A stretch of DNA of 64,000 nucleotides from Actinernus sp. WN-2022 (taxonomy: Eukaryota > Cnidaria > Anthozoa > Actiniaria > Actinernidae). Under the pieces are notes generated by a model that saw only the letters and a list, made by a program, of their open reading frames with translations, had not been told where the DNA came from and made no database searches. The DNA lies in contig JAOWCC010000421.1 in NCBI GenBank assembly GCA_030867875.1, forward strand, positions 62,001-126,000, given 5' to 3'. Positions 47,073 to 57,216 of the stretch are shown in pieces. Position numbers and translations under genes: made by a program. How positions within the stretch are numbered: the stretch's first letter is position 1; each line of letters opens with the position of its first letter.

Positions 47073-47763
47073 TGGCGGCTAGTGACGATAACACGTGTTC
47101 CCATATTTGGCTACTGTGTATTTGTTATGTCGCCAGTTCCCGTGTATAATGATTGCCTATAGCCTTGCCAGATGTTATATAATTTATATTGGTGCCAGCC
47201 ATTTGTATAACATGTTTAGTCGCTGCCAAGTTTATTTTGGGTACAGCGTTATTGGCTGCATGTATACTATTGTATGTACTATGTCAACCCTTTAGTAAGT
47301 CGTTGCCAACTAATGGCGCGGCATTGGTTGTACTCTGTGATACTATGGTACTTTGTACTGTGTCAACCCTTTACAAGTCGTGGCCAAATAATGGAACGGC
47401 ATTGGTTGTACACTATGATACACTGGCTTTGGCGTTTAAGGCTCTTTTAGTGCCGCTGGTAGAAACCACAGGAGTGTACAACCCATTTCGGCCACCTACT
47501 GGTTAAGGTGTGCTCTATTGCGCTCGGTTACTGACCATGCACTTGGTTTTTGGGGGAACTTGGCTTGACCAGTGTTTTAACCAAAAGTAATGTAAATCAC
47601 TGTATACCAACTATGTCGAGGTATTTACTTTCGTATTACTAGCATTTTGGCGTTGCCTCACTAAAGACATGGCGAAACTTAGCGCGCGACAGCTGTCGAT
47701 TATTAGCATGCTTCTGATCTTTAGTCTTTTAGCATTATCGATTAGATATGCCTTCTTCGAAGC
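47073..47763 (+). repeat. Spacer with direct repeats inside the DIRS-like element
   Basis: Two imperfect direct repeats of about 75-80 bp (about 47277-47350 and 47357-47430), sharing GTCAACCCTTTA and CGGCATTGGTTGTAC. A further partial copy may lie upstream. No convincing coding frame. Confidence 0.5.
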
Positions 47764-48885
47764 GTGTGCGTACCTCAGCCTCAGGAGCGACAATCGAAAC
47801 GCCTGCGAGCGTCAACAATGACAGAAGTAACTCCTGCAGCATATTTGCAGTTGCCGGACATTCTTCCCTCCACCCCTAGCTCCACTGCCGGTTTGGTTTC
47901 ACTTGACGTACAGGCACTTACTGCAACTATCTCTGTGGCTGTGGCACAAGCAGTCAAGCAGGCCTTGGAGGACCGTACCGCCCCGATAACCCCCCAGCAG
48001 AATGCCGTACCGGCGAGTACCACGACAACAGATCATGTTGTGCATGAGGCGGTAGAGAACCAGTTGTCCGACCTCACGGCAGGTATGCCATCGACACTCG
48101 CAAGTAATTCGCTTGCGCTGGCTGTCCCTCAAGCAGCTCTTGAGAAGCCGATATTTAGCAGCATAGCTTTAGCTCTGGGGAGTAGAGTGAGTGCCAAAAT
48201 CAAGGCACGAATCTGGGCGAACGAATATATTGATTTTGGCGCTCTACTCTCTCTGTCGCCTAATCAGGAGCGCTATTCTCTTTCCTTTTTGCCTTCAGCG
48301 ACTTCTACGGCCCAACCCCAGCTTACGCTAGAGCCTTGCCAACCTACTAAGAAAATTCAAAGTCTAAATCAATGGCTCTCGGCATTTAACACCTATGTGG
48401 CTATTTATTCCGTAAAATTCCCCGAAGAGTCACCGACCTTAATGAAGTACTGCGAAATTATTCGCGATATTTCAGCCAAACCGGGGGATTGGGCCTTTTA
48501 CGACGAACAATTTCGGCTAATAAGACAATCTGCCCCCGAGAAATACCCTTGGGATGCTATTCATTGGGAATTATGGCTAAAAGCAGTCACAATTAATTTT
48601 CGGAGACAGCAGTCTGACTCTGATAAGGCCTCCACGCGCTATCGGTTTCACAAGCCAACCAGTAACCAGTTTCCAAAGGGCACGTGCTGGAATTTCAATG
48701 CCGGAAGATTCTGCGGCGGCTGCAAATTCGAGCATGTGTGCTTTAAGTGTAGGTCACAACACCCTGCAAGCCGGTGCTCGGTCAACGCTCAACAACATGT
48801 CGGCACTCGACCTAACAGAGCAACGCCTCAAACTAGGCAACCAGTTCAGCAAGCCGGTAACTCCCGTAAAGGCCCAGCGCCTTGA
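47764..48885 (+). CDS. gag: Gag-like protein of the DIRS-like element
   Basis: The open frame begins at a GTG (47764). The first ATG in frame is 47818 (MTEVTPAAYLQLPD). A different frame from an ATG near 47748 (MPSSKRVRTSASG) looks like a more natural N-terminus, which would imply a frameshift near 47800. The middle is Thr/Ala/Pro-rich. A conserved-looking block (SLNQWLSAFNTYVAIY and FYDEQFRLIR) precedes a C-terminal Cys/His cluster, CWNFNAGRFCGGC with a further HVCFKC...H...C. This resembles nucleic-acid-binding tails of DIRS Gag proteins. It overlaps the RT frame by 188 bp in another phase. Confidence 0.65.
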   Translation: MCVPQPQERQSKRLRASTMTEVTPAAYLQLPDILPSTPSSTAGLVSLDVQALTATISVAVAQAVKQALEDRTAPITPQQNAVPASTTTTDHVVHEAVENQLSDLTAGMPSTLASNSLALAVPQAALEKPIFSSIALALGSRVSAKIKARIWANEYIDFGALLSLSPNQERYSLSFLPSATSTAQPQLTLEPCQPTKKIQSLNQWLSAFNTYVAIYSVKFPEESPTLMKYCEIIRDISAKPGDWAFYDEQFRLIRQSAPEKYPWDAIHWELWLKAVTINFRRQQSDSDKASTRYRFHKPTSNQFPKGTCWNFNAGRFCGGCKFEHVCFKCRSQHPASRCSVNAQQHVGTRPNRATPQTRQPVQQAGNSRKGPAP

Positions 48886-50092
48886 ATTTCTTCTCAGCGA
48901 CTATCCTTCCTTTCAGAAGAATTATCTAGTTAGCGGTTTCTCTGTGGGTTTTCGCATTAGTTTTGTAGGAGAGCGGCATTGTTTGGAATCTCCTAATCTC
49001 AAAAGCGCTCTCGCACAACCGGAAGTCGTTACCGCAAAGTTAAACAAAGAATGCGAAGCTGGTAGAATCGTGGGGCCTTTTCTCATTCCACCTTTCGATA
49101 ACTTTCATTGCTCCCCTTTAGGCATAGTTCCCAAGAAAGTCCCTTCTGAATTTCGTTTAATTCACCATCTGTCTTATCCGACAGGTGCTTCGGTCAATGA
49201 TTTCATTCCAGAAGACCGTGCTTCTGTTTCCTACGCGTCAATCAACGACGCTATATATGTCGTTAAACAGGCGGGGGTTGGTTGTTTTATGGCTAAAACA
49301 GATGTGAAATCGGCATTCCGAATTGTCCCAATTCACCCCGACGACTACCCTTTGTTGGGCATGAAATGGGACAATTTGTACTATTTTGACAAATGTCTTC
49401 CCATGGGTTGCTCCTCTTCGTGCGCCATTTTTGAGGCTTTTAGTTCTGCGCTAGAATGGTTATCGATACACCGCCTAGGAGCCTCCGGGGTGTTGCACAT
49501 TTTGGATGACTTCCTATTCATTGCGAAGAGCGAGGAGAAGTGCAAGGCCGATCTGAATAACTTTATACGCATGTGCGATTATCTCGGGGTCCCCCTAGCT
49601 CAGGAAAAAACTGTCGGTCCCGATACCACTTTGCAATTCGCGGGTATCACACTTGACTCGGTTAAGCAGGAAGCCAGGCTGCCAGCTGATAAGCTTCAAA
49701 AATGCCGCACACTGTTGCAAAGTTTTTATACACGGCGCAAAGTAACGCTTAGGGAACTGCAGTCTTTGATAGGACTATTAAATTTTACATGCACGGTTAT
49801 AGTGCCGGGTCGCGCTTTCCTCCGACGTATGATTGATCTTACCAAGGGAGTGTTACGCCCTAATCACCGTATTAGGCTGAACAAAGAAACCAAATCGGAT
49901 TTCATGGTGTGGCTCACTTTTTTAAGAGAATTTAACGGGAGAGCTTTCTTTTTGACCGACCGATGGGTAACTTCCTCTTCTCTCGAGTTATTTACTGATG
50001 CGGCTGGTTCGAAGGGCTACGGTGCTATTTTGCTGAAATTTTCGACGGAAGTTTTTGGGGCCAAAAATAAATTAAAAAACAAAACACATTAA
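48698..50092 (+). CDS. Reverse transcriptase of the DIRS-like element, truncated in RNase H
   Basis: 464 codons in the +1 frame relative to Gag. RT motifs: SPLGIVPKK, FRLIHHLSYP, motif A AKTDVKSAFRIVPIHPDDY, motif B CLPMGCSSSCAIFEAFS, motif C HILDDFLFI with two Asp, and the thumb-type QSLIGLLNFTC. RNase H starts with LELFTDAAGSKGYGA, but only its first acidic residue is present: after about 50044 the frame runs into unrelated A-rich codons. The first 60 codons overlap Gag, so the true start is downstream or by frameshifting. RT core intact, element incomplete. Confidence 0.8.
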   Translation: MPEDSAAAANSSMCALSVGHNTLQAGARSTLNNMSALDLTEQRLKLGNQFSKPVTPVKAQRLEFLLSDYPSFQKNYLVSGFSVGFRISFVGERHCLESPNLKSALAQPEVVTAKLNKECEAGRIVGPFLIPPFDNFHCSPLGIVPKKVPSEFRLIHHLSYPTGASVNDFIPEDRASVSYASINDAIYVVKQAGVGCFMAKTDVKSAFRIVPIHPDDYPLLGMKWDNLYYFDKCLPMGCSSSCAIFEAFSSALEWLSIHRLGASGVLHILDDFLFIAKSEEKCKADLNNFIRMCDYLGVPLAQEKTVGPDTTLQFAGITLDSVKQEARLPADKLQKCRTLLQSFYTRRKVTLRELQSLIGLLNFTCTVIVPGRAFLRRMIDLTKGVLRPNHRIRLNKETKSDFMVWLTFLREFNGRAFFLTDRWVTSSSLELFTDAAGSKGYGAILLKFSTEVFGAKNKLKNKTH

Positions 50093-50677
50093 ACTGGTTG
50101 GTAATTTTTAGGTTTACAAGGCGTGTTGGAAATATATTGTAAGCTTAATTTGTTCTTATACCATTTAATTACCTCAGTGTATGAAAAACTGACGAAAATC
50201 GCTTCGTTTGATTTCGAAAAATCTAGTCTGAGATTAAATTTCTCACGCTTTTTACAATAAAAGTCACGATATAAAAACCGGTAGATATGTTTTTGTTAAC
50301 GTCAGTTGTCCTTAAGATTTGTTAGTACTTTATATCATCTCCAAATTTAAAGTTCATTGAAACATTTTAAGGCTGTCAAACATTAACCTCAAATCAGTAA
50401 ACTTTTGTGCCGATTTCCTTGTTGGTGGCTTGTTCTTTCATTATGTTCCCTTTTGTCTCGAGTTGTCATACAGAACACTTGATTGCCTTCCGAAGATTCT
50501 CCTGAATATGTTAATCTACAAGAAGAACTGGGATCTCGCTAAAACTTACTTCATCTTAACCTTTCAGCTAACTCTAACAATGTCGCAACGGTCGATTTTC
50601 TATTGGATTGCTTACGATGTCGTATTCCTTGTTCAAACTTGAAAGGCACCGCCACCGAAAAACCGGGGCGGGCCACC
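50093..50677. other. Unassigned B-only segment
   Basis: A/T-rich sequence between the truncated RT and the inverted DIRS-type remnant. No gene or repeat boundary was recognised. Confidence 0.5.
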
Positions 50678-51960
50678 TTAATTATCCGGAAAAGTTAATA
50701 TTGTTGGAGTAATGATGCCTAGCAAGTCGGCTGACCTATCTGCACAGAAAACCAAAGCTTTAAACAGAGCCTGATATCTTGCTAACACAAAAACCTGAGT
50801 TGGATCTAACGCAGAATCGCTTAATTTTGATAAGATATAACGAGAGAGGACTTTAAGGTCTGCTTGGTGAGGTGTAACTGGCGCTTTCAACTGTTCTTCA
50901 CGAGGGCCACGCGTTTATCAGTACTTTGTACCGTCAAGTGTCACCCTCGTTAAATAAAGTTTATTGCATTGCATTGCATTGCATTGCATTGCAATCACTA
51001 CCTGGCTGTCAACCTGTTTATCTACACGGCAATCCCGGGCATGTTCTGCTTCTATAGCATTAGAAATAGCCAGCGTTTCCTTGGTGGAAAAATTTAAGCC
51101 CATTTGCTGCGCATTCCAATAATCCCCAAAGTATTTCTCCCCCGACGTCGAATGCACGACACACCCCTAACCATATCTTGAAGCATCCGTGGACAACGCC
51201 AAACCTACATGTTTCTCTACGTGCCATGGAACGAAACCCGTCTACGAATCAAGAAAGCGCCAATGGCAAATGTCCTCACTAAGAGAATCCATGAACCTCA
51301 CTTGTCCGTTTCCAAGAGATGATGCAATGGCTGAACTCATACGCCTTATGTACTCCCGCCAGGGAGAATGAGATGCATTTCCCTTGTAAACTTTGAAGAG
51401 TTCTCACATTTTTCTGAAAGGCCAGAATTTGCTCTCTCAAAATAGCAAATGCAGTGATTTTCTCTCTAGGAAGTTCCAAAGTCTAATTTGCAGAGTGTAC
51501 TATAAAGCCCAAATATTCCAGACGCTTAGCGGGATATAAAACAGACTTAGAAATGCCAATTGCGTATCCTAGTTGAATTAACAACGATGCGACCACGTAA
51601 ATGGCTAATTTCGCTGCCGCCAGCCTGAATTTCTCCGAACGAGATGAGAGAGCAGTGGACAAATGACCGCTCAAAGCGAAAACCTCGCAATTGAGACGGT
51701 CGTCATTATACAGTGAACACGGCTCTCCGCGCGACCTCAAATAGCGAGATGGTGTGATATATAAACGGTGATTATTTCCAACCAAATGGCAATGTCGTAG
51801 AAACAAACCACCATCCTCCCCATTCGAAACAGAAATATGCTTGTGAAGATTGCTGTAAAAAGACATGGTCGTAACCGAACTTTTCGTCACATTTTCTAAT
51901 AATTCTTATACGAGTCTTTGTAGATATATACCACCACCCCTCCCCCCCTTCGTGATTTCC
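50678..51960 (-). pseudogene. DIRS-type retrotransposon remnant, copy B
   Basis: Minus strand, from high to low coordinates. RT pieces: CSLYNDDRLNCEV and KSVLYPAKRLEYLGF (51890-51483). RNase H piece: YFGDYWNAQQMGLNFSTKE (51157-50918). A tyrosine-recombinase-like fragment with LDPTQVFVLARYQALFKAL (50890-50678). The last piece lies in the B-only segment. RT then RNase H then YR fits DIRS order. Stops and frameshifts separate the parts. It differs in sequence from the DIRS-like element at 46188-50092 and lies in opposite orientation. Confidence 0.65.
50963..50993 (+). repeat. GCATT microsatellite, copy B
   Basis: About six TTGCA units, against about three in copy A. Confidence 0.85.
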
Positions 51961-52208
51961 AAAGGGTAAAAAGCTCTGTAAGATGACGAATCGCCAGAGG
52001 GCTGTTTAAAAATTCCAGCTAATAATTAGACCTAAAAACACGCTACTTATGTCACAATTTACTTAACGAGGTTGAAAAGGGTTTCTCTAACCACGCGGGA
52101 ATGCTAATGAAACCTGCAAACACGAAATATTTAATGGCACGAAATGTGTGTTTTTTTGGTCACAGTACACAAACCTATTCAACCTTGAATATTCATTAGG
52201 CCTCATGA

Positions 52209-52260
52209 TGACGTCATTAGCATTATATAAGACAGAATCAATTATGTATGAGTGTCAGTT
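52209..52260 (+). promoter_or_regulatory. CRE-TATA-initiator promoter-like cluster, copy B
   Basis: TGACGTCA (52209-52216), TATATAAG (52224-52231) and TCAGTT (52255-52260), with the same spacing as in copy A. Adjacent sequence has substitutions while all three motifs are unchanged. Confidence 0.4.
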
Positions 52261-52532
52261 CACTAAGTCCAAAAACGTGGAAGTCACCTCTCCCACCACA
52301 CCCTTGATTGCTTACTTTATTAGCACTCAGTCTACTCCAACAAGCTTGCTCATCTCGGTACTGCATGGTTATCCATACCTTAATACTAACAGGAAGCAGG
52401 AGGAATAATGTACTATATAACTCCAAACAGTGTCTAGGTGGATTCTTAAAAACTGTGTAAGACAAATCCATCACCGATGTTTTTCAAAAAAGTTCTGTCT
52501 TTACGAAAATTTACTTTTTCTTTTCAAGTTAA

Positions 52533-54507
52533 AGTTATTACATAAAATTTCTCCAAACGGATTTTGATAAATTCTTTTGTAAATAAAATTTGTGAGGCTG
52601 ATGTGTTGCCATAGGAACCGATTTCCTCAATTGAAAAACATCATTACTTTAGTAGTTTTGATATGGTAAGCTGCTTTAGTTATACATCTTCCACACTTGC
52701 ATGCAAAATCCACAAGTTAAAAGCATCCTGATCTTATCAATAACCTTTTTTGAGCTTTCTGTATTTCAGTTGAAATTTCAATGCTGCTGAGGTATAATGT
52801 ATTACCTTTTGAATAAGAAGAGGATTCAATGATACAATGGTGTTTCATCATCGTCATCCACTTTATTTAAACATGGTATCCCATCATTTACAATCAATGC
52901 TCCTCCAGAGAGCCATGTATTTTAGCCATGTATTACACTTTTTAGTATTGGGAGAGCCATTTAACAGTTGCGAGGCCCTGTTAGGGGGGGTATGAATAAT
53001 CCGTAATCCTGTGTAAATTTTGGAAATAATCGGTATCCTTATTTTGTAAACACAAATATCTTTGTCATTGATGACAGTGATAATAATCCTTAATCCTAAA
53101 ATCCAACCCAAATAATCTGTAATCCTTTTATTTAGTTGCCACTAATCTGTATCGATCCCTTCTCTGAAAACCATAATAATCCATAATTCTAAAACCCTAA
53201 CCAGGGCCTCAGTTGTGATGGCCCAAAATGCTCCTGACTGCATCCTAGAAAACTAATAAAATTTCCAAGGAACATGTATCCAGACTGTACCCAGCCCAGA
53301 GTATTTGCACCCTTTGGGCCTTTGACTCAATAAATTATGCACACTTGTATCCATTCCCAGTACTTTCATGTCTGAGTCCTGTATTTTGCATTCTTAATAA
53401 TATGCCTGGTTTCGCCACTTTTATATTTCAGGTCTAGAAAAGCCGAAAGGCAATAATAATCCCCAGCCAAGGTTACTGAATTTAATGTAACACCCCATTT
53501 CCAATTTTAGACATATTAGTTATATATGGATAATACTATATAATACATGTGCCATAGATTGAAACCGCAAGCCAGTGAAAAATCTGATCAAAATAATTTA
53601 GCTGATGCATGATCACAATATTGTGGTGGGAAATTGTAACTAAAACTTGGAAATGTAAATGAAAAAAGGGAAACTCCAGTTCTAAAAGCAATAAAAGTCA
53701 TTTATATAAGGAAGGGTTTCTTCATCAACCCAGCTTACTGCAAGTTTTTGTCTGGCCCTGGAGTTTTTAAAAAAAATTCACACTGTGTGAATAAATTATT
53801 TCCACAGAAAACCATTCAAATGTATTTGCTTTTCCTTGTATTTCTGTTCTTTTTTTCCACCAAGCTCTTGCATTTCTTTTACAAAGACAATTCATTAACT
53901 GTTGTGATAGTTACATTTTCATTTATTTCAATGCATGTACTTATGTACTCTTTGTCTTATAACACAAAACACACAGGCATGAAAAATACAGTCAGTTTTG
54001 AAGATGAGGGAAATGCTACTGTGAAATAACATTTAATGCAAGCAGTGACACAAGCAAATAAAATGCCATGTGCTGAACTTGTTTACAAAAAGCCTTATGT
54101 AGTTTGGATAAGGATTAAAATGCCACTTTAAAGCAAGTTTCACTACTATACAATTTATTTATTTTATATCTATTTTATTTCAATTTTATACATATTGTAA
54201 GAACACTGAGACTTGCGTTGAGTGCTCCTATTATTACTGACTAGCTGGCTTTAGCAGCTGTATATTTTATCCTCAAGCATGCAGATCTATAAAATGATGA
54301 AATTATGCATGATATATGAACTCAACCCAGATAGCCAATCACTTTCTTACGATGCTCCAATAATTTATAATGTAAATCATCAATACTCTAACAAAAATAC
54401 TACTTACAACAACAGAACAGTTAGCCTGGTTATAAGGAGCCAATCAAACTCATGCACTTTCTTAGGATGCTCCATAATTTATAATGTAAATCATCAATAC
54501 TACTTAC
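52533..54507. other. Gene-free A/T-rich segment, copy B
   Basis: Counterpart of 22367-24367, following the single TTAA that marks the empty piggyBac-like site (52529-52532). Contains the hAT-like MITE copy. No exon was supported. Confidence 0.5.
52973..53209 (+). mobile_element. hAT-like MITE, copy B
   Basis: 237-bp counterpart of 22832-23059. Flanks CAGTTGCG (52965-52972) and CAGTTGTG (53210-53217) differ by one base. Confidence 0.75.
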
Positions 54508-54630
54508 ATGTACATCGACAGAGTTTGGCCACCTGTGTTCTCCAGTAACAGTGTTGTAGAAGAACAAAGTCTCACCAGACTTGCACTTGTATTCATACCA
54601 CTTACAATCCTCAGTTGCCATCTCCATAAT
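54508..54630 (-). CDS. WW-domain exon, copy B
   Basis: 123-bp counterpart of 24368-24490, with the same acceptor (ACATTACAG) and donor (GTAAGT). It encodes CKWYEYKC, SGETLFFYN and TVTGEHRW. Phe is replaced by Ser before GETLFF and Thr by Ala near the start. No stop or frameshift. The parent gene is not identified. Confidence 0.65.
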
Positions 54631-55477
54631 CTGTAATGTATGGGGCAGGAGATAATATGAGGTAGTTAAACAGGGTTTAAATTACAACAGACATGTGGTG
54701 AAGTGAACACATCATCCAATGAGAACAGCCTTTCTGAAAAGACTTATTTTTCTTCCAAGTATCCTGATCTGTATATATACACTGTACAGCTTCCATTTGT
54801 GATTTTGTTTGTATAATTGACAGACCATTCTCATGCTCATACATGATTGGATGATTGTGAGAAAAGTATGCAAATACATTAATTTACGCATCATGCTGTA
54901 AAGGGTAATGACTAACATTTTCCCTTTTTGACTGCCGGTCAGGCAGATAAGATAAGCCCACCCCCTTTTAAGGGTGTGTGTTTGCCTTGGCACCTATATA
55001 GTAGATGTGTTTCTGTGGAATGTTCATAGTTTTACTTAGTTTGTTCAATAGTCATGATAACTTCAGTTCTTAAGCTCTCAGCGCAATTAACTGTCTACTG
55101 ATTTTTAAATTGAGTAGGTAAAGTGTACATGGTATTTTTATATAGAAATATGTATATTTGGTATATCTAAATTTTGGGATTTTCTGGTGTAATTAGTTAA
55201 TACAGCAAGATTTTGACATAATTTGAATGTCGTCTTCTGGAGCTCACTCATGACTCTCCACTGAAAAACAATGTTTGTTATTGATGACTATTAAATCTAA
55301 TGCTGTGTTTGTTTGCTGTATGTAAATTGTATACTACTGCCAAATAAAGTACGAGATTTACGAAATACTGTACATCAATCAACTCGGCAATGTTCTATAT
55401 GTTAATGGCATAACTGATGTCAGTTATTAAGGCCGATATTCCTGTCCGTAAAATTCTTCTGAATTTCACGGGTGCTA
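54631..55477. other. Gene-free segment, copy B
   Basis: Counterpart of 24491-25340. No supported gene. Confidence 0.5.
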
Positions 55478-55587
55478 CCATCTTGGATCTTATGACGTCA
55501 CACGGTTGTCCCTATTGTTACACAACAAAAGAGCTATTGTTGTCTGACAATAGTGACAACACTGTGACGTCATAATATCCAAGATGG
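55478..55587 (+). mobile_element. Small foldback MITE with CAAGATGG ends, copy B
   Basis: About 110-bp palindrome, CCATCTTGGATCTTATGACG to the inverse ending CCAAGATGG. The central arms include CTATTGT/ACAATAG. Confidence 0.7.
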
Positions 55588-55974
55588 CGACACACAGGAC
55601 AGAAAAATCGGTACAATTTACGGGAAACAAACACAGCATTATAGTTAGGTATCCATAACAAACCATGAGTGCAAATAGTGCCGTACAGGGGAGATTATCT
55701 TTAAAAGGTATTTGCCAGTTTGGGTATACCACGAGACACTCGCAGAGTCTGTCGTTTTTGACCCGGGGTTTTGATCAAGCTATTTTCTCCAAAACGATGA
55801 GCTCGACCTAACAGGGTCGAAAGGCCGTGTTTGTCGAGTTGTAAATGTTTAATTACCAAATTTTTGTTCGATCATTATTCGATTTTCGAACGGATCGAGC
55901 TCGCGCGCTCAAATTTTATCCACGAACTGAGTTTGATTATAAAGTACGATCGATTACGTTTCTCAGTCCAACGC

Positions 55975-56137
55975 CAGGCATATAAGTTACAACGACCGAT
56001 CAACTTCGGAGTTGCCATTAAATTCCACTCAGTAACATCTTTTAACATGTCAAATATGATAGAAAAGCACTTACCAAACAAATATAGTTGTACTCGCCCA
56101 GTGGTAGAAGTGTACCACAGGAAGCCCGGCGATTGAT
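55975..56137 (+). other. Unit-head short reading frame, copy C
   Basis: Third copy of the head frame, starting at the ATG near 56047 (MSNMIEKHLPNKY). An indel shifts the frame, which stops after about 30 codons. It lies just upstream of the transposon insertion at 56258. Confidence 0.3.
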
Positions 56138-56257
56138 AAAAGTGTACCGTCGCTGGCTCCGCTGGCCGAAAGAACGAAGGCTCTGGAGTTCAAGTAAATA
56201 ACTTTGTAACTCACAGTGAATTAGAAATTAAGAAACCTTGAACCTGTGAAAGTCTTA

Positions 56258-56445
56258 TAGTCCAGCTGTTATCGACCCAAAAAAATGCTGAATTGTTCAA
56301 ATTGGTGATAAAAGCATGAAACGTTCACACATCACTAATGACCCCAAGGGGAATATTTCCTGATATAGGGCCAAGTCAAGTTAAGCCCTGGGGCCGAGAA
56401 CTGCGCATATGAGAAATCTGCCAGCATGGAAACGAGGCTGAAAAC
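56258..56445 (+). repeat. Left terminal inverted repeat of the 7.15-kb transposon
   Basis: 188 bp, inverted match to 63234-63410 with a few substitutions and an indel near the outer end. Confidence 0.9.
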
Positions 56446-56564
56446 CAAAACAGCCTCAAACAGTACTGTATGGACTTTTTGTGGAATAAAAAAGTTCCAA
56501 TATGATTCCTCGACCAGTTTACTATGTGTTCGTGGCATTTTGGGGCCTGCATGTGGTCATGCGA

Positions 56565-56936
56565 CCACTTTTTAAGGATATTCATAGCGAGGCTTGGGTA
56601 CCCTGTGGTGGAATTTTGAATACAAGCTGTAATTATCCCGAAATGGCTTTTTTATATTGTTATGGTTGTTTAAAAAGGTTTTCAGGTTTATAGTCACTTT
56701 GTTTTCAATGAGCCGTTGGTTTCTGAGCGATTCTGAGTAGTTTATATTTACCACTTTTTAAGGATATTCATAGCGAGGCTTGGGTACCCTGTGGTGGAAT
56801 TTTGAATACAAGCTGTAATTATCCCGAAATGGCTTTTTTATATTGTTATGGTTGTTTAAAAAGGTTTTTAGGTTTCTAGTCACTTTGTTTTCAATGAGCC
56901 GTTGGTTTCTGAGCGATTCTGAGTAGTTTATATTTA
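56565..56936 (+). repeat. 186-bp tandem duplication in the transposon leader
   Basis: Two nearly identical 186-bp units (56565-56750 and 56751-56936), starting CCACTTTTTAAGGATATTC. A short inverted match (CCACAGGGTACCC) lies in the right arm near 63073. Confidence 0.9.
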
Positions 56937-56940
56937 CACT

Positions 56941-57210
56941 GGGGTCCAGGTCCCCCACGGTTTTCAAGATGGCAGCCTCCATGTGTACTTGCAATTCTTC
57001 AAGGTATGTAATAAATGTTTTAAAAATAGCAAATAAGGATTGATTTGGGGGGATTCTTTCAATAAGAATTGTTTCTAATATATTATTCGAAGTTCCTAGC
57101 ATATATATCTGACAAGTAAATGTGGTTTAAGCCAAAATTTGTAATGTGAAAGTTAGTAAATTTTCGAACGGTAAACTAAGCTAATTTGAAGATTTCGATT
57201 ATATTTTCAG
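56941..57210 (+). promoter_or_regulatory. Putative transcription start and 5' leader intron of the transposon gene
   Basis: CAAGATGGCAGCC (56965-56977), a YY1-like start-site motif, is followed by a donor CAAG|GTATGT (intron from 57004) and an acceptor TATTTTCAG ending at 57210. The leader reading frame is not in phase with the coding exon, so this would be a 5' UTR intron. Confidence 0.35.
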
Positions 57211-57216
57211 TTGACC

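Larger units (their letters stand above)
46188..50092 (+). mobile_element. DIRS-like retrotransposon, 3' part missing
   Basis: Plus strand, three frames in order: SGNH hydrolase, Gag-like protein, reverse transcriptase with the start of RNase H. The RNase H frame breaks near 50044 and no tyrosine recombinase follows on this strand. Leader sequence 46188-46499 has no frame. Boundaries are approximate because I found no terminal repeats. It lies between the truncated TTAA element and a remnant in opposite orientation. Confidence 0.7.
27053..55723 (+). repeat. Segmental-duplication unit B
   Basis: Second head-to-tail copy, about 28.7 kb. Private additions are MITEs at 27951-28208, 28291-29175 and 33851-34080, the LINE at 30132-33496 and the DIRS-like element at 46188-50092. 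The A-to-B and B-to-C junctions both enter the same head sequence, which is what places the copies in tandem. Confidence 0.85.
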
